A stretch of 49,576 nt of DNA from Betaproteobacteria bacterium (GCA_029883975.1 JAOUIL010000016.1:1-49576); one strand, 5' to 3'; shown: positions 15,589 to 25,545, numbered from the stretch's first letter. A program made the numbers and translations. The notes: generated by a model not told the origin, from the sequence alone.

Positions 15589-16401
15589 GTGAGCCCGGCC
15601 ATGCCTCGCCTCGGCCAGGGCACCTGGAACATGGGCGACCAGGCAGCACGGCGCAAGGAGGAGATCGCCGCGCTGCGCGAGGGCATCGCGCTCGGCCTTA
15701 CGCTCATCGACACCGCCGAGATGTACGGCGACGGACGCGCGGAGTCGCTGGCCGCCGAGGCGATCGCCGGGCAGCGCGAAAAGGTCTTCCTCGTCAGCAA
15801 GGTGCTGCCGTCGAATGCGTCGCGCAAGGGCGTCGTGCATTCGTGCGAGGCGAGCCTGCGGCGCCTGAAGACCGATCGCGTCGAGCTCTACCTGCTGCAC
15901 TGGTCGGGGTCCTACCCGCTCGAGGAGACGGTGCGCGGCTTCGAAGACCTGCGCGCGAGCGGGAAGATCCGCGCCTGGGGCGTCTCCAACCTCGATCTGC
16001 GGGAGATGAAGCGCCTCGCGGCGTTGCCCGACGGCAAGGCCTGCGCGACGAACCAGGTGCTCTACAACCTCACGCGCCGCGGCATCGAGTTCGACCTGCT
16101 GCCCTGGTGCCACGAGCGCGGCATGCCGATCATGGCCTACACGCCCATCGAGCAGGGGCGCCTGCTCGGGCACAAGGTGCTGCGCGCGGTCGCACAGCGG
16201 CTTGTCGCGACGCCCGCGCAGGTGGCGCTCGCGTGGGTACTGCGGCAGGATGGCGTGGTGACGATTCCCAAGGCGGCCTCGGTCGCGCATGTACGCGAAA
16301 ACCGCAAGGCGCTCGATCTCGTGCTCGACGCCGGAGCGCTGCGCGCGCTTGACGCCGCTTTCCCGCCCCCGAACCATGCCCGGCCCCTGGAGATGCTATG
16401 A
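15589..16401 (+). CDS. Aldo/keto reductase
   Basis: 270 residues from GTG 15589, picked because GGAG lies 8 nt upstream; a GTG at 15559 would add ten residues with no ribosome site. The (beta/alpha)8 AKR tetrad is visible: D and Y in LIDTAEMYGDGRAE, K in FLVSKVLP and H in LYLLHWSGSYPLEE. IRAWGVSNLDLREM, MAYTPIEQGRLL and the NADPH-binding end VVTIPKAASVAHVREN are typical. It should reduce carbonyls with NADPH in the cytoplasm; substrate unknown. It overlaps the secreted hydrolase gene by ATGA. The 114 bp upstream (15475-15588) contains no other gene. Confidence 0.85.
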   Translation: MSPAMPRLGQGTWNMGDQAARRKEEIAALREGIALGLTLIDTAEMYGDGRAESLAAEAIAGQREKVFLVSKVLPSNASRKGVVHSCEASLRRLKTDRVELYLLHWSGSYPLEETVRGFEDLRASGKIRAWGVSNLDLREMKRLAALPDGKACATNQVLYNLTRRGIEFDLLPWCHERGMPIMAYTPIEQGRLLGHKVLRAVAQRLVATPAQVALAWVLRQDGVVTIPKAASVAHVRENRKALDLVLDAGALRALDAAFPPPNHARPLEML

Positions 16402-17207
16402 GACTCGCATTCGCCGCGCTCGCCGCAACCTGTGCTGCGCAGGCCTTCGCCTGCGGCGAGGTGGTTACCCTGCCCACGCATTCCGGCACCACCACGCGCT
16501 ACGCCCTGACGATCCCGCAGGGTGCGAAGGCCTCGCTCGTGCTGCTTGCCGGAGGCGGCGGCTTCCTCGACCTCGACGCGCAGGGCTGCGCGCGCAAGCT
16601 CAAGGGCAACTCGCTCGTGCGCTCGCAGGAGTTTTTCCAGCGCGAAGGATTCGCGACGGCGCTCGTCGATGCGCCCTCGGACTACCAGAGCAACGAGGGG
16701 CTGGGCGGTTTCCGCGCGCAGTCGGAGCATGCGCAGGACATCGGCAAGGTGATCGCCGACTTGCGCGCGCGGGTTCCGGGGCCGGTTTGGGTCGTGGGCA
16801 CGAGCCGCGGCGCGATCTCCGCCGCGAACGCAGCGGCACAACTCGCGGACGGTGCCGCCCCGGATGGCATGGTGCTTACCTCGGCGGTCACGGTTGGCAC
16901 CACGGGCGGGCGCATGCCGTGGACAGCGCAGACGGTGCACGACGTGCCGCTGGAGCGCATTCGCATCCCCTTCCTGATCGTCGGGCACGCGGACGACGCC
17001 TGCGGGCGGTCACCGGCCAGCGGCATGGGCGGGGTGGCCGATCGCGTCAAGTCCCTGCCCAAGCAGGCGGTCACGGTCCAGGGCGGGCCGGGCGGCACGA
17101 AGACCGGGCTGGCGGCCTGCGAAGGCCGCTCGCCGCACGCCTACATCGGACAGGAGGCGGAAGTCGTCGCGGGCATCGCGCGCTTCATCCGCACCGGCCG
17201 GTACTAG
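16398..17207 (+). CDS. Secreted alpha/beta-hydrolase-like protein
   Basis: 269 residues. A signal peptide (MRLAFAALAATCAAQAFA) precedes the mature protein. The nucleophile elbow is VVGTSRGAISAANAA (G-x-S-x-G with S as nucleophile). An early GGGGF turn after VLLAG could form the oxyanion hole, FLIVGHADDACG offers the acidic residue, and SPHAYIG near the end the catalytic His. The fold is therefore an esterase/peptidase-like hydrolase located in the periplasm or outside the cell. Substrate is unknown. It is the second gene of an AKR-hydrolase pair linked by a 4-nt overlap. Confidence 0.75.
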   Translation: MRLAFAALAATCAAQAFACGEVVTLPTHSGTTTRYALTIPQGAKASLVLLAGGGGFLDLDAQGCARKLKGNSLVRSQEFFQREGFATALVDAPSDYQSNEGLGGFRAQSEHAQDIGKVIADLRARVPGPVWVVGTSRGAISAANAAAQLADGAAPDGMVLTSAVTVGTTGGRMPWTAQTVHDVPLERIRIPFLIVGHADDACGRSPASGMGGVADRVKSLPKQAVTVQGGPGGTKTGLAACEGRSPHAYIGQEAEVVAGIARFIRTGRY

Positions 17208-17251
17208 GGCACAATAGCCGCGCTTTTCGAACTCAACACGGGAGCGACCAC

Positions 17252-17521
17252 ATGTACAAGTCCGCACTGGCCCTGGTTCTTGCCCTCGCCGTCAGCCCGG
17301 CGCTGGCGCAGCGCAAGGACTGCAACGAGCTGAAGTCCGAGATCGACGCCAAGATCACCAAGAACGGCGTCCAGGTGTTCACCACCACCATCGTCGACAA
17401 GGACGGTCCCGAGGACGGCAAGGTTGTCGGCACCTGCGACGGCGGCACGAAGAAGATCGTCTACAAGCGCGGCGCGATGGCCGACGCCCCCGGCATGGCG
17501 CCGGCTACTTCGAAGCAGTAA
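17252..17521 (+). CDS. DUF1161-family periplasmic protein
   Basis: 89 residues. A cleavable signal (MYKSALALVLALAVSPALAQ) is followed by DCNELKSEIDAKITKNGV and then GKVVGTCDGGTKKIVYKR, the two blocks that define the DUF1161 family. The two cysteines probably form a disulfide. GGAG stands 8 nt before the ATG. Function of the family is not known. The 3' end runs 17 bp into the convergent RidA gene. Confidence 0.82.
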   Translation: MYKSALALVLALAVSPALAQRKDCNELKSEIDAKITKNGVQVFTTTIVDKDGPEDGKVVGTCDGGTKKIVYKRGAMADAPGMAPATSKQ

Positions 17522-17852
17522 CCATAATCTCCACGAGGGCCGCCGGGTCCGCGAGCTTCGCCTCGATGCAGGCGCGGCCCGGCAGGTTCTTCGGGTCCAC
17601 CCACTTGGTCCACACCTCGTTCATCGCGCCGCGCAGGCGGATGTCGGGGACCCAGATGGTGGCCTGCAGGATCTTCGACTTGTGCGAGCCCGCCTTGGCG
17701 AGCAGCCGGTCGATCTCCGCCAGCACCTCTTCGGTCTGGCCTTTGACGTCCTTCTTCAGGTCCTTGGCGACGATGCCCGCCAGGTAGACGGTGTCGCCGT
17801 GCTCGACGGCCAGCGACAGCAGCGGCCCGGATTCGTGGCGCGTGATGGACAT
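17505..17852 (-). CDS. RidA-family (YjgF/YER057c/UK114) protein
   Basis: 115 residues. The family endings are present: GDTVYLAGIVAKD near the start, the VLAEIDRLLAKAGSHKSKI helix, and LPGRACIEAKLADPAALVEI at the end, including the Arg that in active RidA contacts the imine/enamine carboxylate. RidA proteins hydrolyse reactive 2-aminoacrylate-type enamines. This is one of the divergent subfamilies, so enzyme activity is likely but not certain. The adjacent DoxX gene is on the same strand 11 bp upstream of its start, suggesting a two-gene unit. Confidence 0.82.
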   Translation of the reverse strand: MSITRHESGPLLSLAVEHGDTVYLAGIVAKDLKKDVKGQTEEVLAEIDRLLAKAGSHKSKILQATIWVPDIRLRGAMNEVWTKWVDPKNLPGRACIEAKLADPAALVEIMVTASK

Positions 17853-17863
17853 CCGCTCTCCCG

Positions 17864-18262
17864 CTAGGCCTTGTCGACGCTCAGCCTGCCCGGGCCCATG
17901 AAGGCCACGTAGAGCAGCCCGCCCATGATGGCGAGGTTCTTGTTGAACATGATGGCCTGCAGGTACGCCTGCTCCGCCGGCACCGCCCAGAAGTTGTGGA
18001 AGATGACCGAGGTGAGGAAGACGAAGCCGAGGATCGCCCATGCGGCCAGGCGCGTCTTCCAGCCCACCACCAGCATCAGTCCGCCGATGACCTCGATGAC
18101 GATCGCCCCCCACAGCAGCGGCTCGATGAAGGGCATGCCCTTGCTCGCCATGTACTTCATGGCCCCGGCGGAATTGGTGATCTTGCCGAAGCCCGAGTAG
18201 AGGAACATCCAGGCGAGCAGAATACGCGCAGCGAGCAGCGCCAATGGCTGAAACTGGTTCAC
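17864..18262 (-). CDS. DoxX-family membrane protein
   Basis: 132 residues with four hydrophobic segments. LAARILLAWMFLYSGFGKI is the defining first helix of the DoxX family. Family members are small inner-membrane proteins linked to quinone or oxidant chemistry, but the role of this branch is unknown. It sits directly upstream of the RidA gene (11 bp). Confidence 0.85.
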   Translation of the reverse strand: MNQFQPLALLAARILLAWMFLYSGFGKITNSAGAMKYMASKGMPFIEPLLWGAIVIEVIGGLMLVVGWKTRLAAWAILGFVFLTSVIFHNFWAVPAEQAYLQAIMFNKNLAIMGGLLYVAFMGPGRLSVDKA

Positions 18263-18329
18263 GGTGCGGCCTCCTTGTCCTTGCGATGGAAGGTGCCGCG
18301 ATCATACCCGGCGGCAGGCCGCAGCGGGG

Positions 18330-18617
18330 CTAACGTCCCGGGGGGGGCCTGCCGCGGCGCGGACGGTTGTGGAACTTGCGCCCCTGCCCCTGGCCGCCGG
18401 GGTGCTGCTGCCCGCCGCCGCCGTGCCGCGGGGGGCCGCCCTGCCCGTTGCCCTTCTGCATCTGGGGCGATTGCGGCGAAAGTTGGCGGTTGGCGACCGC
18501 CATCATGATCTCGAGCTCATTCAGCTCGTCCCATTGCGCGTCCGTGCGCTCGCGATCAGGAATCGCCAGCAGCTCCTTCAGGCGGGCGCGCCTTGCGTCT
18601 TGTTCAGGATCGCTCAT
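18330..18617 (-). CDS. Small acidic/Gly-Arg-rich protein of unknown function
   Basis: 95 residues from ATG 18617; an ATG three codons upstream at 18626 is equally possible. The N-terminal half is helical (ARRARLKELLAIPDRERTD, then AQWDELNELEIMMAVANRQ) and resembles short conserved betaproteobacterial hypothetical proteins. The C-terminal half is disordered, Gly/Gln/Pro-rich and strongly basic (GRKFHNRPRRGRPPPGR), like RNA-binding RG tails. No function can be assigned; nucleic-acid binding is inference from composition only. Confidence 0.6.
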   Translation of the reverse strand: MSDPEQDARRARLKELLAIPDRERTDAQWDELNELEIMMAVANRQLSPQSPQMQKGNGQGGPPRHGGGGQQHPGGQGQGRKFHNRPRRGRPPPGR

Positions 18618-18645
18618 GACCGCCATTGTCTCATCATCGGGGCGC

Positions 18646-18861
18646 TCAGCGCTGCGCGATCAGCGCGAGGCCTGCCACCAGCACCACGGCGGCCACCGCC
18701 AGCACGACGGCCAGCGTCTCCACGGCCGACAGGGGCTGGCGGCCCAGGCGCTCGAAGCGCTCGCGGTCGCGGGCCGCCTTCTCGGCGACCAGCTTGCGCG
18801 CGTGCAGATCGATCGCCTCGCGGTCGACGGCGCGGTCCGGGTCGGGGCGGGTTTCGGCCAT
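18646..18861 (-). CDS. Small tail-anchored membrane protein
   Basis: 71 residues. A charged helical N-terminal part (REAIDLHARKLVAEKAARD) is followed by a single C-terminal membrane helix ([20 protein letters not shown], about 49-68), so it should be tail-anchored in the inner membrane. No family recognised. Its stop lies 28 bp from the next minus-strand gene start, so the two may be co-transcribed. It diverges from mltF. Confidence 0.6.
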   Translation of the reverse strand: MAETRPDPDRAVDREAIDLHARKLVAEKAARDRERFERLGRQPLSAVETLAVVLAVAAVVLVAGLALIAQR

Positions 18862-18912
18862 GGCTGGCCATTAAAGCACCCGGCCCGGCCGGCGGCAGAA
18901 TAGAATTTTCGC

Positions 18913-20391
18913 TTGCCGCCCACGACGCCCAGACCCGTAGCGCGGGCGCGCGGCCTGCTGTGCGCCGCGCTGTTGTGCCTGCCGGCGGCCACGCCGGCCG
19001 AGCAGGCACGCGAGCACGCGGACCTCGACCTCGAGCGGATCACCGCCCCCGCCAGGCGGGACTTCGCGCAGATGAAGCAGGTGCGCCTGGTGCGCGCGCT
19101 GCTGCCGCACAGCCGCACGCTGTTCTACCTCGAGCGCGGCGCGCCGCGCGGCCTCAGCGCGGAGCTGGTGCGCGAGTTCGAGGTATGGCTGAACCGCAAA
19201 TACCGCCGCGAGCTGGGCGCGCGGCCGATCAGCGTGGTGCTCATCCCGGTGCCGCGCGAGACGCTGCTGCAGCGCCTGGTCGAGGGGCGCGGCGACCTGG
19301 CGGTCGCCAACCTCACCATCACGCCGTTGCGCGAGCAGCTGGTCGAGTTCTCGGTCCCGGAGCTGCAAGGAGTCTCCGAGATCGTGGTCACCGGACCGGC
19401 CTCGCCGCCGCTCGCCGCGCTCGAGGACCTTGCCGGCCGGGAAGTGCACGTGCGGCTGGCCTCGAGCTACTACGAGAGCCTGACGGCGCTGAGCGCGCGC
19501 TTCGTACGCGAGCGCCGCGCGCCGCTGCGCCTGCGCATCGTGCCGGACGCGCTGGAGGACGAGGACCTCATGGAGATGCTTGCTGCGGGCCAGCTGTCCA
19601 TCATCGTGGTCGACGACTGGAAGGCGCAGCTGTGGGCGAAGATCCTGCCGAAGATCGAGCCACGTCCACAGCTCGCCCTGCGCACGGGCGCGGACATCGG
19701 CTGGGCGTTCCGCAAGGACAGCAGCGCGCTCGCGAGCGAGGTGAACGCTTTCCTCGGCAGCCGCGAGCACGCCGGCAAGATCACCGAGTGGCAGCTGCTG
19801 GAGACGCGCCGGCGCATCAAGCGCATCGAGAACAACACGCGCTCCGCCGAGTGGAAGAAGTTCCAGGAGATGCTCGCCCTGTTCCAGAAGTACGGAGCGC
19901 GTTACCACATCGATCCGCTGATGCTGGCAGCGCAGGGCTACCGCGAGTCGCGGCTCAGCCAGAACGCGCGCAGCGCGGCCGGCGCCGTCGGCGTCATGCA
20001 GCTCCTGCCGAGCACCGGCAAGGCAATGGGCGTAGGCGACATCCGCAAGCTCGAGCCGAACATCCACGCCGGCGCGAAGTACCTTCGGCGCCTCATGGAC
20101 CGCTACTTCGACGACCCGGAGATGGACGAGCAGAACCGCACGCTGTTCGCGATGGCGGGGTACAACGCCGGGCCGACGCGCGTGTCGCAGCTGCGGCGCG
20201 AGGCGGGACGCCGGGGGCTGGACGCCCACGTCTGGTTCGACAACGTCGAGGTCACGGTCGGCCGCTCGGTCGGGCGCGAGCCGGTGTACTACGTGCGCGA
20301 CATCTTCAAGTACTACGTCGCCTACAAGCTGCATCTCGAAGCGCGCGAGGAGGCGGAAGCTGCGCGCGAGAACCTGCGCGAGGCGCGCTGA
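18913..20391 (+). CDS. mltF: MltF-type lytic murein transglycosylase
   Basis: 492 residues with a TTG start (18913); no ATG or GTG gives a complete signal peptide (ARGLLCAALLCLPAATPA). Residues about 60-285 form a periplasmic solute-binding (SBP_bac_3-like) domain: RGDLAVANLTITPLREQLVE and VVDDWKAQLWAKI. From about 315 comes the SLT/goose-lysozyme-like domain with catalytic Glu in AAQGYRESRLSQNARSAAG, then GVMQLLPSTGKAMGV and AMAGYNAGP. The enzyme cuts the MurNAc-GlcNAc bond to a 1,6-anhydro product, and the SBP domain in MltF regulates activity with muropeptide or amino-acid ligands. The tail (from LHLEAREEAE) is an extra charged helix. Confidence 0.85.
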   Translation: MPPTTPRPVARARGLLCAALLCLPAATPAEQAREHADLDLERITAPARRDFAQMKQVRLVRALLPHSRTLFYLERGAPRGLSAELVREFEVWLNRKYRRELGARPISVVLIPVPRETLLQRLVEGRGDLAVANLTITPLREQLVEFSVPELQGVSEIVVTGPASPPLAALEDLAGREVHVRLASSYYESLTALSARFVRERRAPLRLRIVPDALEDEDLMEMLAAGQLSIIVVDDWKAQLWAKILPKIEPRPQLALRTGADIGWAFRKDSSALASEVNAFLGSREHAGKITEWQLLETRRRIKRIENNTRSAEWKKFQEMLALFQKYGARYHIDPLMLAAQGYRESRLSQNARSAAGAVGVMQLLPSTGKAMGVGDIRKLEPNIHAGAKYLRRLMDRYFDDPEMDEQNRTLFAMAGYNAGPTRVSQLRREAGRRGLDAHVWFDNVEVTVGRSVGREPVYYVRDIFKYYVAYKLHLEAREEAEAARENLREAR

Positions 20392-20399
20392 GCCGCCTG

Positions 20400-20723
20400 C
20401 TACTTGAGCAGCGGCCGCAGGTCGTCGAGCCGGTCGAACAGGTGCCAGATGTAGTCGCGCGTGCCGTGGACGCGGTGCGGGTGCAGGTCCGCGAGCCGCG
20501 GATCGTTGCAGTAGCTGTCGAACGCCTCCTTGGAGGCCCACTCCACCAGGATCATCACCGAGCGCGGCTCGATGGCGCCGGCGGCCGCCTCGCGGAACCT
20601 GCCGAGCGCGACCACGCGCCCGCCGTGGGCCTGCACCTCCCTGGCCGAGCGCCGTGAGTACGCGAGGTACTCGTCCTTGCTGGCGACATTGAAGAGATTG
20701 AGAGCGTAGACGGGTGTGCCCAT
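20400..20723 (-). CDS. DUF1330-like small protein
   Basis: 107 residues from ATG 20723; an upstream ATG at 20756 would overlap the next gene. The layout VYALNLFNVASKDEYLAYS, then GGRVVALGRFREAA, then MILVEWASKEAFDSYCND is the dimeric alpha/beta (ferredoxin-like) fold of the DUF1330/EthD-like group. Function of the family is unknown. It is the last gene of the purL-led minus-strand cluster, 11 bp after the SpoIIAA-like gene, and converges on mltF. Confidence 0.7.
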   Translation of the reverse strand: MGTPVYALNLFNVASKDEYLAYSRRSAREVQAHGGRVVALGRFREAAAGAIEPRSVMILVEWASKEAFDSYCNDPRLADLHPHRVHGTRDYIWHLFDRLDDLRPLLK

Positions 20724-20734
20724 GGGCGCGCGGC

Positions 20735-21103
20735 TCAGGCGGTCTGCATCACCCACTGCTTCGCCGCCTCGAGATCACCGCCGGCGAAATGCCTGATCTG
20801 CGCCGCGACGAAGTGCGACGCCAGGCGCTCCGCGACGTTGCCGATGGCGGAATCGGTGACCAGGCCGACTTTCTTGACGCGCGTGTGATGCTCGCGCACG
20901 AAGCGGAAATGGGCCGCCATCGCGCCGAGGCTGTCCCAACCGGGGAAGCCGGGCGCCTCGATGATGATCCCGGCGAGATTTCCACTCTTCTGCAGAAACG
21001 GGTCGACCGCCTTCGCGAGCTGCGCGAAGTCCTCTTTCTCGAGAGCGGATTTCGGCCGCACGTAGAGGATGGCGTTCGTGGTGTCGAGGGTGTGTTCGAT
21101 CAT
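20735..21103 (-). CDS. SpoIIAA-like (STAS-fold) protein
   Basis: 122 residues. NAILYVRPKSALEKEDFAQL, then GIIIEAPGFPGWDSLGAMAA and KKVGLVTDSAIGNVAERLA, and the tail FAGGDLEAAKQWV are the pattern of the SpoIIAA-like family (STAS-related fold). These proteins are often found in proteobacteria and are thought to bind lipophilic ligands or membranes; no enzymatic role is known. The start overlaps the preceding DUF2799-like gene in ATGA. Confidence 0.78.
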   Translation of the reverse strand: MIEHTLDTTNAILYVRPKSALEKEDFAQLAKAVDPFLQKSGNLAGIIIEAPGFPGWDSLGAMAAHFRFVREHHTRVKKVGLVTDSAIGNVAERLASHFVAAQIRHFAGGDLEAAKQWVMQTA

Positions 21104-21624
21104 GGCCTGCTCCTTCGCTCCAGGCGCGCGATGTCCTGCTCGAGCTGCGCGGCCTCGCGCGACAGGCCTTCCAGCCGCTCGGCGAGCTGTTCGCGCGTGC
21201 GCGGGCTGACGCCGGGCTCGCTCAAGCCCGCCTTCGTCTTGCGGATGTCGGTATTCACCTCCTCGAGCCGCCGCGTGAGGCCGTGCAGGTCCCTGCCACG
21301 CCCGTAACCAGCGAGAAAGGCGTCGCGCAATGCCGGCGGGCAGGTGGTCGAGGCGGTTTTCCCGGCACGCCCGAGCGCGTAGCCGCGCTCGTAGGTGCAG
21401 AAGGACTTGAGTCCTTCGCGGTGGCCGGCGGCGTAGCCTTCGCCGTCCGGCGCGACGTTGTGCTCGGCACAGGCGCGCCGGTGGGCGCCGAGGCGCTCGA
21501 CGCTGTGGCCGCGCGCGCCATCCTCCAGCCCGACGGCGTACCAGTCGGCATTGAGGCACTCGCTCTTGTCCATGCTGGCGCAGCCCGCGAGCAGCAGCAT
21601 GGCGGCAAACAGCGCAGCCCTCAT
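21100..21624 (-). CDS. DUF2799-like lipoprotein
   Basis: 174 residues from ATG 21624, which overlaps the purL stop by 4 nt. The N-terminus is a lipoprotein signal ([11 protein letters not shown] with Cys at about 15). The mature part has [20 protein letters not shown], a Cys-x10-20-Cys set and [12 protein letters not shown], the pattern of the DUF2799 family. It ends in a coiled-coil helix of about 50 residues ([15 protein letters not shown] to DIARLERRS). Likely a periplasmic, outer- or inner-membrane-tethered protein of unknown function. Confidence 0.78.
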   Translation of the reverse strand: MRAALFAAMLLLAGCASMDKSECLNADWYAVGLEDGARGHSVERLGAHRRACAEHNVAPDGEGYAAGHREGLKSFCTYERGYALGRAGKTASTTCPPALRDAFLAGYGRGRDLHGLTRRLEEVNTDIRKTKAGLSEPGVSPRTREQLAERLEGLSREAAQLEQDIARLERRSRP

Positions 21625-24600
21625 CCTCGTCCTCCCACCCAGGTCCTCGCGTTCCTGAACATCCGCATCCACGGCGAATCTTCCCCCGCCCCGTCCGGCG
21701 CCCAGGACATCTGGACCGTCCTGAACACCCGCTCGGGATGCTCCATGAGAATGGTAAACCGCCCATCCTCGGTGGTCAGGCCGGTGATGCCCTCCGGCGA
21801 GCCGTTGGGATTCAGCGGATAGGTCTCCGTCACCTGGCCGCGGTTGTCGACGAAGCGCGCGGCGACGATGGCCCTGGAGCGATCGGCCGCCGAGGCGAAC
21901 TGCGCCCGCCCCTCGCCGTGCGCGGTGACGCCGGGCATGCGGGAGCCAGCCATGCCCCGGAACACGATGGACGGGCTGTCCACGATCTCGACCATCACCA
22001 GGCGCGCCTCGAACTGCTCGGAGCGGTTGCGCTCGAAGGACGGCCAGTGCTGCGCCCCCGGCACGAGCTCCTTCAGCGCCGACATCATCTGGCAGCCGTT
22101 GCAGATGCCGAGCGCGAAGGTATCGGCGCGCGCGAAGAAGGCCTCGAACTCCTTGCGTGCCCGGTTGTTGAAGAGGATGGACTTGGCCCAGCCCTGGCCG
22201 CCGCCCAGCACGTCCCCGTACGAGAAGCCGCCGCAGGCCGCGAACCCCTTGAAGGAAGACAGGGCGGTCCGGCCGGAGATCAGGTCGGACATGTGCACGT
22301 CCACCGCCTCGAAGCCGGCGCGGTGGAACGCGGCGGCCATCTCGATCTGGCCATTGACGCCCTGCTCCCTGAGGATGGCGATGCGCGGGCGCGCGCCGGT
22401 GTGGACGAAGACCTCGCCGGGATCGAAGGTCAGCCGGACGGAAAGGCCGGGATCAGCGACATCGAGGATCCGGTCGTACTCTTGCTGCGCGCACTCGGGG
22501 TTGTCGCGCATTTTCTGCATCAGGTAGGTCGTCTCCGACCAGGCGCGCTGCAGGTCGACGCGCTTCTCCGCGAACAGGGGCTTCGCATTGCGCGTGAAGA
22601 CGATCTCGTCGCGCGGGTTCAGGGTGCCGATGAGATGCGACACCGGCCCCAGCCCCGCCTGGCGCAGCGCATCCATCACTTGCGCGCGATCTCCCGCGCG
22701 GATCTGCAGCACCGCGCCCAGCTCCTCGCTGAACAGGCACCTCAGCACCTGGTCGCGCACGCGCCCGGAGAGCTGCTCCTCGCCGCTGCGGCGAAAGCCG
22801 TCCACGTCCTCGGTCAGCGCGTCGAACGCGAGGGTGTCGAGGTTCACGGTCACGCCGCAACGTCCGGCGAAGGCCATCTCGCACACGACGGCGAACAGCC
22901 CCCCGTCCGAGCGGTCGTGATAGGCGACGATGAGCCCGTCGCGCGCCAGCTGCTGAACGGCGGCAAACAGCCCCTTCAGGAGCTGCGGATCGTCGAGGTC
23001 CGGCACCTCGCGGCCGAACTTCGAATGCACCTGCGCGAGGATGGACCCGCCGAGCCGGTTCCTGCCCTGCCCCAGGTCGAGCAGCACGAGCTCGGTCTCC
23101 CCGAGGTCCGTACGCAGGCGCGGCGTGAGCGTGCCGCGCGCATCCTCCACCGGCGCGAACGCGGAGACGACGAGCGACACGGGCGCCACCACCTCCTTCC
23201 CGTCCCAGGCCGTGCGCATGGACAGGGAATCCTTGCCCACGGGAATCGAGACGCCCAGCTGCGGGCAAAGCTCCAGCCCGACCGCCTCGACGGTGTCGTA
23301 GAGCGCGGCGTCCTCCCCCGGATAGCCCGCCGCCGCCATCCAGTTGGCCGAGAGCTTCACGCGATCGATGGACGCGATGCGTGCCGCGGCGATGTTGGTC
23401 AGCGCCTCGCCCACCGCCATCCGTCCGGACGCCGGCGCGTTGACGGCGGCGAGGGGCGTGCGCTCGCCGACGGCGAACGCCTCGCCCGCGACGTCCTCGA
23501 AGTCCATCAGCGTCACGGCACAGTCGGCCACCGGCACCTGCCACGGTCCGACGAACGGGTCGCGCGAGCACAAGCCACCCACCGTGCGGTCGCCGATGGC
23601 AACGAGGAAGGTCTTGTCGGCCACCGCCGGGTGGCGCAGCACGCGGTAGGCAGCCTCCTTCAGCGCCACGCCGTCGAGCGCCAGGGCGTCGCCCTCGCGT
23701 TCCACGTGCGTCACGTCGCGCAACATCTTCGGCGGCTTGCCGAGGATCACCTGCAGATCCACGTCCACCGGCGTGTCCTCGAGCAGCGGGTCCGCCACGG
23801 TCAGCCGCCCCTCGGCGGTGGCCGTGCCGAGCACCGCGAACGGGCAGCGCTCGCGCTCGCACAGCGCGCGGAACGCATCGAGCGACGCCGGCGCGATGGC
23901 GAGCACATAGCGCTCCTGCGCCTCGTTGCACCAGATCTCCCGCGGCGACATGCCCGTGTCCTCCGACGGTGCGGCGCGCAGGTTCAGGTGCGCGCCGCGG
24001 CCCGCACCATGCGCGAGCTCGGGCAGCGCGTTGGACAGGCCGCCCGCCCCCACGTCGTGGATGGAGAGGATCGGATTGCCGTCGCCCAGCGCCCAGCAGC
24101 AGTCGATCACTTCCTGCGCGCGGCGCTGGATCTCGGCGTTGCCGCGCTGCACGGAATCGAAGTCCAGGTCCTCGGTGTTCGTTCCCGCGCCCATGGACGA
24201 GGCGGCGCCACCGCCCATGCCGATCAGCATTCCCGGCCCGCCGAGCTGGATGAGCAGCGCGCCCTCCGGCAGCGCCGCCTTCGCGCAATGCGACGCGCTG
24301 ATGCTGCCGATGCCGCCGGCGAGCATGATCGGCTTGTGGTAGCCGCGACGCACGCCGCCCACCTCGGCATCAAAAGTCCGGAAGTAGCCCGCGAGGTTGG
24401 GCCGCCCGAACTCGTTGTTGAACGACGCCGCGCCGATCGGGCCCTCCAGCATGATGGAGAGCGCCGAGACGATGCGTCCCGGCTTGCCGTAGTCGTCTTC
24501 CCAGGGTCGCAGCGCGCCGGGAATCCTGAGGTTGGACACCGAGTAGCCCACCAGCCCTGCCTTGGGCTTCGCGCCGCGCCCGGTCGCGCCTTCGTCGCGG

Positions 24601-25523
24601 ATCTCGCCGCCCGCGCCGGTGGCCGCGCCCGGGAATGGCGAGATCGCCGTCGGGTGGTTGTGCGTCTCCACCTTCATCACGGTGTGCGCAGTCTCCGCGC
24701 GCGGCAGGTAGACGTGCTGCGCGCCCGCGTAGAAGCGCTGCGCGCGCCTGCCCTGCATGATCGCGGCGTTGTCGGCGTAGGCCAGCACGGTCCCCTGCGG
24801 GTGGGCGGCATGCGTGTGCTTGATCATGCCGAACAGCGACCGGTCCTTGCGCTCGCCGTCCACGATCCAGTCGGCGTTGAAAATCTTGTGCCGGCAGTGC
24901 TCCGAATTCGCCTGCGCGAACATGGTGAGCTCGGCATCGGTGGGCTCGCGCCCCATCGCACCGTAGGCCCGCCGCAGGTACGCGATCTCGTCCTCTGACA
25001 ACGCTAGGCCCAGGCTGCGGTTCGCCTGTTCCAGGTCCCCGAGCGCCACGCGCGCCAGCGCCCGCGGCGGCACGTGGCGGAAGAGCCGCTCGGCCTCGTC
25101 GAGGGAGGCGAGCACGTCTTCGGTCATGCGGTCGTGCAACAGCGCGGCGACCGCGGCGCTGCGCTTGCCGCCGCGCACGTAGTAGCAGGTCCCGCGCTCG
25201 ATGCGGCGCACGCCCGCCAGGCCGCAGTTGCGCGTGATGTCGGTGGCCTTGGAGGCCCAGGGCGAGATCGTGCCGATGCGCGGCACCGCAAGGTAGAGCA
25301 CCTCGCCTCCCTGCGGCGCGCCTGCCGGCGTCCCGTAGGCGAGCAGGCGCTCGAGCAGTGCGAGCGCCTCGGGCGCGGGCGCCGCGTCGAGCTCGACGAA
25401 GTGGCGGTATTCGGCGCTCAGCCCGCGGATCGCGGGATCGGCCTGCTGCAGGAGCGGAAGGAGCTTGGCGAGCCGGAAATCCGACAGCGCGCGCGCGCCG
25501 CGGAGCTGGAGGACCGTGGGCAT
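21621..25523 (-). CDS. purL: Phosphoribosylformylglycinamidine synthase (large, fused type)
   Basis: 1300 residues, the one-chain proteobacterial form. It has the N-terminal PurS-like region, linker, two AIR-synthase-like halves and a C-terminal glutaminase. Landmarks: [39 protein letters not shown], the second half [17 protein letters not shown] and [11 protein letters not shown], and the glutaminase [19 protein letters not shown] with the nucleophile C1141 in [10 protein letters not shown]. It converts FGAR to FGAM with ATP and glutamine in purine synthesis. A perfect TATAAT lies 22 nt upstream. It is translationally coupled to a lipoprotein gene by ATGA, an unusual partner. Confidence 0.96.
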   Translation of the reverse strand: MPTVLQLRGARALSDFRLAKLLPLLQQADPAIRGLSAEYRHFVELDAAPAPEALALLERLLAYGTPAGAPQGGEVLYLAVPRIGTISPWASKATDITRNCGLAGVRRIERGTCYYVRGGKRSAAVAALLHDRMTEDVLASLDEAERLFRHVPPRALARVALGDLEQANRSLGLALSEDEIAYLRRAYGAMGREPTDAELTMFAQANSEHCRHKIFNADWIVDGERKDRSLFGMIKHTHAAHPQGTVLAYADNAAIMQGRRAQRFYAGAQHVYLPRAETAHTVMKVETHNHPTAISPFPGAATGAGGEIRDEGATGRGAKPKAGLVGYSVSNLRIPGALRPWEDDYGKPGRIVSALSIMLEGPIGAASFNNEFGRPNLAGYFRTFDAEVGGVRRGYHKPIMLAGGIGSISASHCAKAALPEGALLIQLGGPGMLIGMGGGAASSMGAGTNTEDLDFDSVQRGNAEIQRRAQEVIDCCWALGDGNPILSIHDVGAGGLSNALPELAHGAGRGAHLNLRAAPSEDTGMSPREIWCNEAQERYVLAIAPASLDAFRALCERERCPFAVLGTATAEGRLTVADPLLEDTPVDVDLQVILGKPPKMLRDVTHVEREGDALALDGVALKEAAYRVLRHPAVADKTFLVAIGDRTVGGLCSRDPFVGPWQVPVADCAVTLMDFEDVAGEAFAVGERTPLAAVNAPASGRMAVGEALTNIAAARIASIDRVKLSANWMAAAGYPGEDAALYDTVEAVGLELCPQLGVSIPVGKDSLSMRTAWDGKEVVAPVSLVVSAFAPVEDARGTLTPRLRTDLGETELVLLDLGQGRNRLGGSILAQVHSKFGREVPDLDDPQLLKGLFAAVQQLARDGLIVAYHDRSDGGLFAVVCEMAFAGRCGVTVNLDTLAFDALTEDVDGFRRSGEEQLSGRVRDQVLRCLFSEELGAVLQIRAGDRAQVMDALRQAGLGPVSHLIGTLNPRDEIVFTRNAKPLFAEKRVDLQRAWSETTYLMQKMRDNPECAQQEYDRILDVADPGLSVRLTFDPGEVFVHTGARPRIAILREQGVNGQIEMAAAFHRAGFEAVDVHMSDLISGRTALSSFKGFAACGGFSYGDVLGGGQGWAKSILFNNRARKEFEAFFARADTFALGICNGCQMMSALKELVPGAQHWPSFERNRSEQFEARLVMVEIVDSPSIVFRGMAGSRMPGVTAHGEGRAQFASAADRSRAIVAARFVDNRGQVTETYPLNPNGSPEGITGLTTEDGRFTILMEHPERVFRTVQMSWAPDGAGEDSPWMRMFRNARTWVGGRG

Positions 25524-25545
25524 CAGGCGATGACGCTAAAGCCGG

